Numbered from the stretch's first letter, positions 36,008 through 44,588 are shown. The stretch: 64,000 nucleotides of DNA from Bacteroidota bacterium (GCA_018266575.1 JAFEAE010000016.1:248001-312000); one strand, 5' to 3'. Notes: generated by a model from the letters alone, not told the origin. Numbers and translations: made by a program.

Positions 36008-37242
36008 TTTCTGTTCCAGTAATTCAGTTGGTTGATGATTTGCAATTTGCTTATCGTATTCTGCGTGATCGTATTTCTTGCGGTTAGATAATTGCCAATG
36101 GCAATAATATAGTCAGCAATTTTTGCATCGCCGGTTTCCAGTAACTTTTTATTAGCATCAATTAATCCCTGCGTAAATTTTAACTGGTTGGTTGTTTGAT
36201 CAATGAGTTGTTGTGTTGATTGTAATTGTTGCACTAATTGTGCTACCTGTTGATTGTATTGCGTTTTATAAAAATCACGATAATTCTGTCGTGTTAATTC
36301 TGCAATTGCAATTTTATCGTGTTGCATCTTTTTCTGGTGCCCGTCGTAAATCGGAACTGCAACATTCACCCCGAAACTTGTTCCGAAATTTTTATACGGC
36401 AAATACATCAATGAAGAAATATAACCTGCATCCGCATATAAAGACACTTTTGGTTTATAACTGTAATCGATCTGTGCATCGCTGTTGCGCAGTTTTAAAC
36501 TATCCACTTCAAACTGATGATAGAAAACGGTATTTTCCAGGCCAGGAACGGTTACAGAATCCAGAGCTGGCGGAGGTAAAACAATAAATGAAGTATCTAC
36601 AACCCCGCTTAAATAATTAAGCGTAGCAAATTCATTTTGATATTGAAGATGAATTTGATTAAGCACTACTTCCTGTTGCTGAACGGTTACCAAAAAAGTT
36701 AGATAATCAGTTTGCCGATACACGCCTCGTTCTGTAAGCTGTTTTAAAATCACTTCTTCTTTTTTCAGCAAATCGAGCATCTCTTTATTATAGCTGAATT
36801 GCTGCGAAATGCCATAAGCGGTGATATATTGATTGGTGATTGTCTTCTTTAAATCCTGCTCACTGATTTTTCCTGAAACAGTTAATCCTTCATTTTGCAA
36901 ACGGATGGCTTCATATTGATTTTGCAGGTTTTGTTTACTTACTAATTTTTGAGTAACACCAACTAATTCGCTCACATTTGCCCCGTTTGTAATTGCATTA
37001 TCGTAACCCCACCCATTAATAACCGGTGCATAATAATTAATACTGTTACCCGCAACCTGTGGCTTATAAGAAGCACGTATTCGCAAACTGTCAATTAAGT
37101 TTGAACGGGCCTGGTTATTATAGTCTTTTAACAGCGGGCTATTGTGCAATGCTTCACCAACATAATAATCCAGCGATTTATCCTGCGCCGATGTTCGGTT
37201 ACCTATCAACGTTATTAGTAAAAAGGGGAAAAAAAGTTTCAT
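36004..37242 (-). CDS. TolC family outer membrane efflux protein
   Basis: 412 residues from ATG 37242, which begins the signal peptide MKLFFPFLLITLIGNRTSAQ; the upstream frame is unlikely. Long TolC helices are seen (ITNQYITAYGISQQFSYNKEMLDLLKKEEVILKQLTERG; YNQQVAQLVQQLQSTQQLIDQTTNQL). First gene of the second efflux operon, coupled to the adaptor by a 4-nt overlap. Confidence 0.9.
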   Translation of the reverse strand: MKLFFPFLLITLIGNRTSAQDKSLDYYVGEALHNSPLLKDYNNQARSNLIDSLRIRASYKPQVAGNSINYYAPVINGWGYDNAITNGANVSELVGVTQKLVSKQNLQNQYEAIRLQNEGLTVSGKISEQDLKKTITNQYITAYGISQQFSYNKEMLDLLKKEEVILKQLTERGVYRQTDYLTFLVTVQQQEVVLNQIHLQYQNEFATLNYLSGVVDTSFIVLPPPALDSVTVPGLENTVFYHQFEVDSLKLRNSDAQIDYSYKPKVSLYADAGYISSLMYLPYKNFGTSFGVNVAVPIYDGHQKKMQHDKIAIAELTRQNYRDFYKTQYNQQVAQLVQQLQSTQQLIDQTTNQLKFTQGLIDANKKLLETGDAKIADYIIAIGNYLTARNTITQNTISKLQIINQLNYWNRK

Positions 37243-37344
37243 ATTTATTTGCAGGCATAGAAATCCAGTATACAAATAAATAAAGTGATTCTGAAGGAAA
37301 TCTGAAGAGGTTTATTTCACCACATAGGCACATAGATACAAAGA

Positions 37345-37371
37345 CCTGACAGGTTTTTGAAACCTGTCAGG
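37345..37371. repeat. CCTGACAGG palindrome
   Basis: CCTGACAGGTTT and AAACCTGTCAGG, a perfect 12-bp inverted repeat around TTG. A tandem octamer (cacatagg, cacataga) sits 10 bp before it. REP-like; may end transcripts in either direction. Confidence 0.75.
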
Positions 37372-37548
37372 TTTGTAACACAATCAGAAGAATCAGTCAA
37401 ATAAGGATAAGATCGCGGTTCGGACAATTGCCGAATGGAATTTCTGCCGAACAAGAATGCAATTATTCCGCTGGAAGAATCGAAGGCAACGATGCTTAAT
37501 AGTAGCAATACGTCGGTTACATAAAAAATAAAATCCGCAAAATATGTT

Positions 37549-38460
37549 TTATAATTTCTTTCCCGTAGATGCAATATTCATTACCATATTCACTGGTATT
37601 TCCTGTCCTTGCGCATTTACTTTCATGGTCATTTTCATTTCCATATTCCCGTCAACCGGAACTCCGGTGGAAACATCATAATGTGTATCGCCGGTCATTG
37701 TGCCTGTTAATTCTTTCACGCCGGTGGAACTGCTGTCTGCACCCGAACTTAGTTTGGAAGAGACTTTTACATCAGCAACATTTCCTGAAACAGAATTCAG
37801 CGTGTATGTATTTTCCATTTTTACAGGCATCCCGTTTGAGTTGATAGAAGACGTTCTCGTCCATGTATCGCCGGGTTTTACAGGTTTATCGGGATACATG
37901 GCAAAAGATTGTTCGAGGTTTTGTTTGAAGTTGCTCGCATCAAACGATTTGCCCATGTTGCGCATGATCATATCCGAGTTCGGAACGTTGATATTTGCCA
38001 GTGCATGTTCCATCATTTCCCGCATACCGGTTACTTCTCCCACATGCCCTTTATCATCCATCGTAAATGCAAATTGCCCGCCTTTCATCGCACCGAAAAT
38101 TTTCAACATCATTCCGGTTGGCCCTGTTGTATCCGAAGTTGCACTGTCCGTATCAAATTTCAACGACTGGCCGTTTGCATTCATATCCATACTGATCCTG
38201 CTAATTGTTGAATTGAGCGTTTTCCATCCGGCACTATCATTGGTAACTTCAAAAAGATAACCCATGCGCATTTTATTTTGCACATTTATATTATTGCCCA
38301 TCACATTTTCAGAAATATGCATATCAACTGTTCCGGAGTAGTCCATTTTAGAACCTTTGCCCAGGTTAAATTTCAGCGTTATGGCATCTCCTGAACCGCC
38401 GCCACAACTTATTAAAATGAAAGAAATAAAAGCAATCGTTAAAAAAATTCTCATGTTCAT
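37549..38460 (-). CDS. DUF6263-like lipoprotein
   Basis: 303 residues from ATG 38460 (38454 is also possible). Lipobox FILISCGGG, then a beta-rich protein with patterns LKFNLGKGSKMDYSGTVDMHI, YPDKPVKPGDTWTRTSSI and GVPVDGNMEMKMTMKVNAQGQEIPVNM, which resemble the DUF6263 family. Function unknown; outer-membrane or periplasmic lipoprotein. Confidence 0.78.
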   Translation of the reverse strand: MNMRIFLTIAFISFILISCGGGSGDAITLKFNLGKGSKMDYSGTVDMHISENVMGNNINVQNKMRMGYLFEVTNDSAGWKTLNSTISRISMDMNANGQSLKFDTDSATSDTTGPTGMMLKIFGAMKGGQFAFTMDDKGHVGEVTGMREMMEHALANINVPNSDMIMRNMGKSFDASNFKQNLEQSFAMYPDKPVKPGDTWTRTSSINSNGMPVKMENTYTLNSVSGNVADVKVSSKLSSGADSSSTGVKELTGTMTGDTHYDVSTGVPVDGNMEMKMTMKVNAQGQEIPVNMVMNIASTGKKL

Positions 38461-38526
38461 AGTATTTGTTTTTGGGTAGCACAATGTAATTGGATTATTT
38501 TGAATTTGCTAATAACTGCATCTTCT

Positions 38527-38568
38527 GTTTTCTTTCGGGCTTCCTGCCTTCGCTGACTTTCCGACTCT
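38527..38568. repeat. Degenerate heptamer repeat upstream of pheS
   Basis: Words ttctttc, gggcttc, ctgcctt, cgctgac, tttccga resemble those at 7384-7485. Confidence 0.4.
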
Positions 38569-38574
38569 ACACAT

Positions 38575-38582
38575 TATCTTTG
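38575..38582 (+). promoter_or_regulatory. -7 box TATCTTTG immediately before pheS
   Basis: Perfect TAnnTTTG ending 4 nt before the ATG at 38587, the same arrangement as for holB. Confidence 0.55.
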
Positions 38583-38586
38583 CAGC

Positions 38587-39618
38587 ATGGAGCAACTGTT
38601 ACAACAAATTGAGGCGTACAAGCAGGAAATTGCGGCGATCGTTCCGAATGGTGCGGATTCGCTGGAAGCATACCGTATTAAGTTTTTAGGCACAAAAGGA
38701 ATTGTAAAAAATCTTTTTGGCGAAATGCGCAATGTGCCAAATGATAAGAAGAAAGAATTCGGGCAGATATTAAATGAGTTCAAACAATTTGCAGAAGCTA
38801 AATATGAAGAATGGAAGCAGTCGACGGCCATCAGCCATCAGTCATCAAAAAACGAAATTGATCTGACACTTCCCGGAAATGCGTTGCCGTTAGGAACGCG
38901 CCATCCGATAAGTTTGGTAAGAAATGAGATCGTTCACATTTTCGGAAGGCTTGGTTTTTCAGTGGCAGAAGGTCCGGAAATTGAAGACGACTGGCATAAT
39001 TTCACGGCGCTTAATCTTCCCGAAAATCATCCTGCACGTGACATGCAGGACACGTTTTATATCAATCAAAATCCGGATTGGCTCCTGCGCACACACACCA
39101 GCAGTGTGCAGGCGCGTGTAATGGAAAAACAGAAACCACCGATACGGATTATTTGTCCGGGCAGAGTTTATCGCAATGAAACTATTAGCGCAAGAGCGCA
39201 TTGTTTTTTTCATCAGACAGAAGGTTTGTATGTGGATGAAAATGTTTCGTTCGCCGATCTAAAGCAAACGCTTTATTTTTTTGTGCAGGAAATGTTTGGC
39301 AAAGATGTAAAGATCCGTTTCCGCCCTTCTTATTTTCCGTTCACGGAGCCGAGCGCTGAAATGGATATCAATTGCCGTATTTGCGGTGGCGTTGGTTGCA
39401 ACGTGTGCAAACATACGGGTTGGGTTGAAATTCTCGGAAGCGGCATGGTGCATCCGAAAATGCTGGAAAATTTTGGTATCGACAGTAACAAATACACCGG
39501 CTTTGCATTCGGAATGGGCATTGAGCGGATTTGCCAGCTTAAATACCGCATCAACGATTTGCGTTTGTATTCACAAAATGATGTGCGGTTTTTGAAACAG
39601 TTTACTTCAGCCGTTTAG
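38587..39618 (+). CDS. pheS: Phenylalanyl-tRNA synthetase alpha subunit
   Basis: 343 residues. N-terminal coiled coil (1-80), class II core with RHPISLVRNEIVHIFGRLGF, motif 2 RVYRNETISARAHCFFHQTEGLYVD, FRPSYFPFTEPSAEMDI, and motif 3 GFAFGMGIERICQLKYRI. It charges tRNA-Phe with the beta subunit, which is not in this window. Oddity: four heptamer repeats (38820-38847) encode a short insert (STAISHQSS) between the coiled coil and the catalytic domain. Confidence 0.97.
   Translation: MEQLLQQIEAYKQEIAAIVPNGADSLEAYRIKFLGTKGIVKNLFGEMRNVPNDKKKEFGQILNEFKQFAEAKYEEWKQSTAISHQSSKNEIDLTLPGNALPLGTRHPISLVRNEIVHIFGRLGFSVAEGPEIEDDWHNFTALNLPENHPARDMQDTFYINQNPDWLLRTHTSSVQARVMEKQKPPIRIICPGRVYRNETISARAHCFFHQTEGLYVDENVSFADLKQTLYFFVQEMFGKDVKIRFRPSYFPFTEPSAEMDINCRICGGVGCNVCKHTGWVEILGSGMVHPKMLENFGIDSNKYTGFAFGMGIERICQLKYRINDLRLYSQNDVRFLKQFTSAV
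38820..38847. repeat. Heptamer array (4 x 7) inside pheS
   Basis: Units gtcgacg, gccatca, gccatca, gtcatca, translated in the linker between domains. Confidence 0.7.
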
Positions 39619-39636
39619 AAAAAAGCCGTGAGCTGC

Positions 39637-39683
39637 GGGCTTTTAGCTATGAGCATTTGCTCGAAGCTCGCAGCTAAAAGCCC
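39637..39683. repeat. Inverted repeat after pheS
   Basis: GGGCTTTTAGCT (39637-39648) pairs with AGCTAAAAGCCC (39672-39683); the loop holds GAGCATTTGCTC, a second hairpin. Could terminate pheS. Related words (gctcgcagct) are at 10699. Confidence 0.7.
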
Positions 39684-39721
39684 ATAGCTGTTTTAAATAC
39701 CAGCATCAGTTTTCATAGCAT

Positions 39722-39746
39722 CATCGTTGCGTCGCAATCCTTTCAT
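39722..39746. repeat. Dispersed repeat GTTGCGTCGCAC, copy
   Basis: CATCGTTGCGTCGCAATCCT, near-identical to the copy at 10614. Confidence 0.6.
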
Positions 39747-39783
39747 CAGTAGAATATAAATTGAACTACCTTTCATCAATTCT

Positions 39784-40629
39784 ATGTCTCAAATCATTTG
39801 CATTTGCGGAGCGGGAACTATGGGAAGCGGCATTGCACAGGTATCGGCGCAAAGCGGCTTCAGTACTGTATTGTATGATGTGAACAAAGAATTTCTTGTA
39901 AAAGCAAAATCAAAAATTGAGAAAGATTTACAATCGCTTGTTGATAAAAATAAAATTACCGGTACCAAAAAAGAAAGTATTTTAAAGCGGTTTCATTTCA
40001 CTGATGATATTAATGATTGCAAAGCGGATATCATCATTGAAGCAATCATAGAAAAAATTGAAGCAAAAGAAAATTTGTTTAACCAGTTAGCAGCAATCAA
40101 TTCTTCACAAACTATTTTCGCTACAAATACTTCTTCATTATCCGTTACTGAAATTGCAAAAACGGTTTTGCATCCGGAACGGGTAATTGGTATGCATTTC
40201 TTCAATCCTGCACCAATTATGAAACTCGTTGAAGTGGTAAACACGAATTACGCGAATGAGAATACCAAACGAATTATTATTGAATTAGCAAAACAATTTG
40301 GCAAAACACCTGTGCTTTGTAAAGATGCTCCCGGTTTTATAGTGAACCATGTCGCACGTCCTTATTATCTCGAAGCGTTGCGGTTGATTGAACAAGGCTC
40401 CAGCGATTTTGAAACCATCGATACATTAATGGAAGCAACAGGTTTTAAAATGGGGCCATTTAGATTGATGGATTTAATTGGCAATGATGTCAATTACGCC
40501 GTCAGTTGCTCTGTTTACGAAGCCATGAATAAACCCGCACGTTTGAAACCATCTTTTATCCAGGAGGAGTGTGTTAAGAACAATGAATTGGGAAAGAAGA
40601 GCGGACGTGGTTATTATATTTACGATTGA
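39784..40629 (+). CDS. 3-hydroxyacyl-CoA (3-hydroxybutyryl-CoA) dehydrogenase
   Basis: 281 residues. Rossmann motif ICGAGTMGSGIAQVSAQ, ATNTSSLSVTEIAK, the catalytic His in GMHFFNPAPIMKLVEVV, and NHVARPYYLEALRLIEQG in the dimerisation domain. It interconverts 3-hydroxyacyl-CoA and 3-ketoacyl-CoA with NAD in fatty-acid or butyrate metabolism. The single-domain length matches Hbd/PaaH types. An acyl-CoA ligase lies 13 kb away, not adjacent. Confidence 0.93.
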   Translation: MSQIICICGAGTMGSGIAQVSAQSGFSTVLYDVNKEFLVKAKSKIEKDLQSLVDKNKITGTKKESILKRFHFTDDINDCKADIIIEAIIEKIEAKENLFNQLAAINSSQTIFATNTSSLSVTEIAKTVLHPERVIGMHFFNPAPIMKLVEVVNTNYANENTKRIIIELAKQFGKTPVLCKDAPGFIVNHVARPYYLEALRLIEQGSSDFETIDTLMEATGFKMGPFRLMDLIGNDVNYAVSCSVYEAMNKPARLKPSFIQEECVKNNELGKKSGRGYYIYD

Positions 40630-40790
40630 CGATTTCGGATTTACGATTTATTCAAAACAGCAACAAGCTGTTAACTTAGAAATCGTATTTCGTACATCGT
40701 AATTTTTTTGTTCTTACATTTATCCCTATTAAAAATGACAGCGAAGATTTGCAGTAACAGAAATCGTAAATCTAAAATCGTACATCCACA
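40630..40790. repeat. Heptamer repeat before the epimerase gene
   Basis: Left words tgacgat, ttcggat, ttacgat; right words aatcgta, aatctaa, aatcgta, catccac, ending directly at the ATG of the next gene. Confidence 0.65.
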
Positions 40791-41783
40791 ATGGTCTTCA
40801 TTACTGGCGGCACAGGTTTTCTCGGCGCATATATTATTAAAGAACTGGTTGAAAAAAACTATGCTGTCCGTGCTATCCGGCGGAAGAACAAACTGCCTTT
40901 TTTCATTTCACCGGATATTTTTAAAAATGTGGAATGGGTTGATGGAGATATCCTCGATCCTGTTGCATTGAATGATGCAATGAACAATGTTGATGCTGTT
41001 ATACATGCTGCAGCAAAAGTTTCATTTACTTCAGACGGAAAAGAAGAGGTTTTCAAAACAAATATTGAAGGAACAATAAATGTGCTGGATGCTGCATTAA
41101 CAAATAATGTCAAACGCTTTGTACATGTCAGTTCTGTTGCAGCGCTTGGCAGAACAGAAGATGGCGAACATGTGGATGAAAAAAAACCATGGGATATTGT
41201 GAAGCTCAACACCAATTATGCAACAAGTAAGTATCATGCGGAAATGGAAGTGTGGCGTGCAATCGGCGAAGGCCTGAATGCGGTGATCGTAAACCCAAGC
41301 ACGATCATTGGTTACGGCGACTGGAATACATCAAGCTGTGCCATTTTTAAAAGTGTATATGAAGAATTTCCCTGGTACACAAACGGCATTAATGGTTTTG
41401 TTGATGTGGAAGATGTAGCAAAAGCTACAGTATTATTATTACAAAGTGATATCTGCAACGAACGTTTTATTATTAATGGAGATAACTGGTCGTTCAAAGA
41501 CCTGTTTATTACGATGGCTGATGCCTTTGGAAAAAAACATGCAACAAGGGAAGCTACTCCGTTCCTTGCAGCCATTGCATGGCGGGTTGAAAAAATAAAA
41601 TCGCTGTTAACCGGTAAGCCGACAGTATTAACAAAAGAAAGCGCAAAGATTGCACAGGCAAAAACATATTTTGAGAATGGTAAACTCCTGCAGTATTTAC
41701 CTTATTTTAAATTTACTCCGTTGAAAGAAACAATAGAAACCGCTTGCAAGGCTTATGCGGCGAATGCGAAGGGTGAATTGTGA
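40791..41783 (+). CDS. NAD-dependent epimerase/dehydratase family protein
   Basis: 330 residues. Extended SDR fold: TGGTGFLGAYIIKEL (NAD loop), DAVIHAAAKVSF, VSSVAALG, and YATSKYHAE with the catalytic Tyr and Lys. Resembles dihydroflavonol reductase-like or sugar-nucleotide SDRs; substrate unknown. The start follows a heptamer array directly, so the leader is made of repeat DNA. Confidence 0.88.
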   Translation: MVFITGGTGFLGAYIIKELVEKNYAVRAIRRKNKLPFFISPDIFKNVEWVDGDILDPVALNDAMNNVDAVIHAAAKVSFTSDGKEEVFKTNIEGTINVLDAALTNNVKRFVHVSSVAALGRTEDGEHVDEKKPWDIVKLNTNYATSKYHAEMEVWRAIGEGLNAVIVNPSTIIGYGDWNTSSCAIFKSVYEEFPWYTNGINGFVDVEDVAKATVLLLQSDICNERFIINGDNWSFKDLFITMADAFGKKHATREATPFLAAIAWRVEKIKSLLTGKPTVLTKESAKIAQAKTYFENGKLLQYLPYFKFTPLKETIETACKAYAANAKGEL

Positions 41784-41850
41784 ACGGTCAATGGTGAATA
41801 GCAATGTAAAATTGTTCCAAAATTGACCATTCAGCACATTGGCAAAATAC
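41784..41850. repeat. Heptamer repeat, facing arms
   Basis: cggtcaa, tggtgaa on the left; attgacc, attcagc on the right. Confidence 0.55.
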
Positions 41851-41909
41851 TTGCTTGCATACTTCAGGCTTTGTTTATACGTTTATAGTAAATATTTCAA
41901 TCGCCAGTT

Positions 41910-42989
41910 ATGAAGCTATTTTTCAATACCTGTATAGCCGTTTTATTTTGCACCATAACATTTGCGCAAGACAAATATTTTACGATCACCGGCCAGGTTG
42001 TAGATGAAAAAACAAAACAACCGATGGCAGGCGCATCTGTTTTTTGCCAGAATACAACGGTTGGTACCACATCGAATAATGAAGGGAAATTTTTTCTGCG
42101 TTTGAATAATGGCGGATACGACCTGGTGGTTTCTTATACGGGTTTTGAAACAAAAATGATGCGCATCAGCAACGGTAATCCTGACAATGATAAGCTCGTT
42201 ATTGAATTAAAAGAGCAGGATAAAAACCTGAATGAAGTTGTAGTAGCAGGTAGCGCTGAAGTTGCCGATGGCTGGAGCAAATACGGGAATTTTTTTATTG
42301 CAAATTTTATCGGAACTACGCCAAATGCCAGCGATTGCAATATTGAAAATAAAGATGCAATCCATTTTTACTTTTATAAAAAACGGAACAAATTAAAAGT
42401 GCGTGCTAAAGATGACATCATCATTACCAACAATGCACTTGGATATAAAATAAAATACCAGCTTGATTCTTTTGTGTATGATTACAATACGAAAGTGAGC
42501 AGTTATACAGGTTATCCGTTGTTTGAAGAATTAAACGGAAGCGAGGCACAAAAAGCTGCATGGAAACAAAACCGTTTTAATACATACATTGGTTCACGGC
42601 TGCATTTCATGAGGTGTTTATATGACAGTGCCGTAAAGGAAGAAGGCTATGAAATTGAATTGCTCGATTCAACAGATAATAACAAATCAACGCCGATAGT
42701 TAATCCATACGACAGCCAATATTATTCGGTTGATAGCGGCGATGTGCAGATCAATTTTCATGGGCGTATCCGGGTGAAATATAAAAACCAGCCACCTGAT
42801 CAAAAATATCTCATCATTAATAAATTTCCGTTGAGCAGCCGCATCCAGATCTCTGCGCTTGATATTTTAGATGGATTTGTAATTGAAGAGAACGGTTATT
42901 TCTATGAGCAATCCGAAGTAACGAACATGGGTTATTGGGCATGGAAGAAATTAGCAGAGTTGCTGCCGTATGATTATAATCCGGAATGA
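41910..42989 (+). CDS. Secreted protein with carboxypeptidase-like regulatory domain
   Basis: 359 residues. Signal peptide (1-19, TFAQ), then the regulatory beta-sandwich FTITGQVVDEKTKQPMAGASVFCQNTTVGTTSNNEGKFFLRL (about 24-105) with the linker LNEVVVAG that normally leads to a TonB plug. No plug or barrel follows; the remaining 250 residues are of unknown type. Likely periplasmic or surface. Confidence 0.8.
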   Translation: MKLFFNTCIAVLFCTITFAQDKYFTITGQVVDEKTKQPMAGASVFCQNTTVGTTSNNEGKFFLRLNNGGYDLVVSYTGFETKMMRISNGNPDNDKLVIELKEQDKNLNEVVVAGSAEVADGWSKYGNFFIANFIGTTPNASDCNIENKDAIHFYFYKKRNKLKVRAKDDIIITNNALGYKIKYQLDSFVYDYNTKVSSYTGYPLFEELNGSEAQKAAWKQNRFNTYIGSRLHFMRCLYDSAVKEEGYEIELLDSTDNNKSTPIVNPYDSQYYSVDSGDVQINFHGRIRVKYKNQPPDQKYLIINKFPLSSRIQISALDILDGFVIEENGYFYEQSEVTNMGYWAWKKLAELLPYDYNPE

Positions 42990-42992
42990 GGT

Positions 42993-43104
42993 GGTTGACA
43001 GTTGGCGGTCATGAGTTGGCGGTGGGGTGCGTGATATTTGAAAGTAATAATGAATTTCGAATGTAAGAACTGATGACTGAAAACCGATGACCGACGACCG
43101 AAAA
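42993..43104. repeat. Heptamer repeat, convergent gene gap
   Basis: Units ttgacag, ttggcgg, tcatgag, ttggcgg, then tgactga, aaaccga, tgaccga, cgaccga. Confidence 0.65.
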
Positions 43105-44046
43105 CTACTCCATCATTTTTTTCCATAATTCCGGAATGCGTTTTATCCAAACCAATTCTTTCATTTTTTCTTTAGCAGGTTCTGCAGGTGAACCGAAATA
43201 AACTTTGCCCCCTTCCAATGAAGCAGGTACACCGCTTTGCGCATACACAATTGCATTATCACCGATCGTCAATGTTTTGCTAACGCCAACTTGTCCCCAG
43301 AGAATAACACCATTGCCGATTTCAACAGCACCGGCAATCCCAACTTGTCCTGCCAATAAACAATTTTTTCCGAGCACTGTATCATGCCCGATATGAACGA
43401 GGTTATCAATTTTAGTTCCCTTTCCAATCAATGTATCATGGCTTACACCCCGATCGATTGTGCAACCTGCGCCGATCTCCACATCATCTTCAATCACTAC
43501 ACGCCCGCAACTCAGCATTTTTTTGTACCACACCTCGCGGTCTTTTTTTGTGTTGTAGTAAAATGCATCTGAACCAATTACCGTTCCTGCCTGTATGATA
43601 ACATTATCGCCGATTATGCAATGATCAAGTACTGTTACATTTGGATGGATGAGGCAATTTTTCCCCACAGTTACATGATGGCCGATAAACGCATTCGGAT
43701 AAATGTAAGTCCCTTCACCAATCTGCGATGATTCGCTTATCAATTTCAATGCAGGTTCAAACGGGCGAAAATGTTTAACGATCTTCAAATATGCTTCGAA
43801 AGGTTGTTCCACTACCAATAATGCTTTTCCTTCGGGGCAATCAACCGCTTTGTTAATAATGATGAATGTTGCTGCAGATTGAATGCACTTATCATAATAT
43901 TTGGGATGATCTACAAAAACGATGTCGCCATTTTCTACTTTATGGATTTCATTGATGCCTGTTGCATGCGCATTTTTATTACCGATGAGTTGTGCACCAA
44001 GAAAATCTGCCATCCATTGAATAGATACCGGAGAAGGAAATTTCAT
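43105..44046 (-). CDS. lpxD: UDP-3-O-acylglucosamine N-acyltransferase-like protein
   Basis: 313 residues from ATG 44046; longer starts are not family-like. N-terminal uridine-binding domain, then a left-handed beta-helix of hexapeptides (IGEGTYIYPNAFIGHHVTVGKNCLIHPNVTVLDHCIIGDNVIIQAG) and NLVHIGHDTVLGKNCLLAGQVGIAGAVEIGNG with the catalytic His. It would add the N-linked hydroxyacyl chain to lipid A precursors. Slightly short for LpxD (about 340), so it may be a second, divergent copy. Confidence 0.85.
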   Translation of the reverse strand: MKFPSPVSIQWMADFLGAQLIGNKNAHATGINEIHKVENGDIVFVDHPKYYDKCIQSAATFIIINKAVDCPEGKALLVVEQPFEAYLKIVKHFRPFEPALKLISESSQIGEGTYIYPNAFIGHHVTVGKNCLIHPNVTVLDHCIIGDNVIIQAGTVIGSDAFYYNTKKDREVWYKKMLSCGRVVIEDDVEIGAGCTIDRGVSHDTLIGKGTKIDNLVHIGHDTVLGKNCLLAGQVGIAGAVEIGNGVILWGQVGVSKTLTIGDNAIVYAQSGVPASLEGGKVYFGSPAEPAKEKMKELVWIKRIPELWKKMME

Positions 44047-44150
44047 AACAAGATATTTCCGCAAACCTACGTGAAAATATTTCAGATGTATGTATGCTGA
44101 TTGAACAGAACAAGCATTGCAGGTTTTTGAAAAAGCCGTTTTCATCCGCT

Positions 44151-44328
44151 TTACAGCTTGATTTCATTGATAATTGATTTTTTAACGTCCTTTTCAGAAA
44201 TTAATTTTTTAGCGCTATTGAGGATAAAACAACGATCAAAAAACAAAACAGCGATCTTGATTTTTTGTGCAACATCGCTTACTTCATCATCAACAAAAAA
44301 ATAAAAACTTCTGAAATGCTGTATTCAT
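44151..44328 (-). pseudogene. Possible small frameshifted ORF upstream of lpxD
   Basis: ATG 44328 gives MNTAFQKFLFFC and a stop; the +1 frame after a run of seven T (A7 at 44295-44301) continues VDDEVSDVAQKIKIAVLFFD and on to NEIKL and a stop at 44151. The 57-codon frame has no start codon of its own. Composition looks protein-like. It may be a broken gene, a slippage site, a sequencing error in the homopolymer, or chance. Confidence 0.25.
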
Positions 44329-44515
44329 CAATGTTTCAGAAGATCGGAAAAAAATTTATACAACAACACATTGTGATGTATTTTCAAAACGCTATCAAAA
44401 AACAAAAATGAAAGGTTCTGTTTCCGCTTCCCTTTTCCACAGCCAGAAAAAAAATGTGAATAAAAAATGTTGGAAATTTTTTTTAGTTAGAGAAAATTCT
44501 TTTTAATATTGTGTA

Positions 44516-44588
44516 GGGAAATTTATTTCCCGGTACTTACTAACCCATCCATATAATAAAAGTCCCGCTAACAAGCGGGATTTTTTAT
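44516..44588 (+). ncRNA. Candidate small RNA 2 (about 73 nt)
   Basis: A 5' hairpin (GGGAAAT/ATTTCCC, 44516-44531), an unpaired linker (44532-44562) and a terminator hairpin (TCCCGCT/AGCGGGA with a T-tract). A near-consensus -7 box TAATATTG lies at 44504-44511; no clear -33 box is seen. No gene on this strand ends here. The linker contains TACTTACTAACCCAT (44534-44548), the exact reverse complement of 1257-1271 in small RNA 1. It could also be an attenuated leader of rluE. Confidence 0.5.
44563..44588 (+). terminator. Intrinsic terminator
   Basis: Perfect 7-bp stem TCCCGCT/AGCGGGA, AACA loop, six T. Confidence 0.85.

Noticed and set aside
37317..37574. Frame of 85 codons on the minus strand after the DUF6263-like gene
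   Set aside because: Spans the CCTGACAGG palindrome and overlaps the end of the real gene; no protein-like features.
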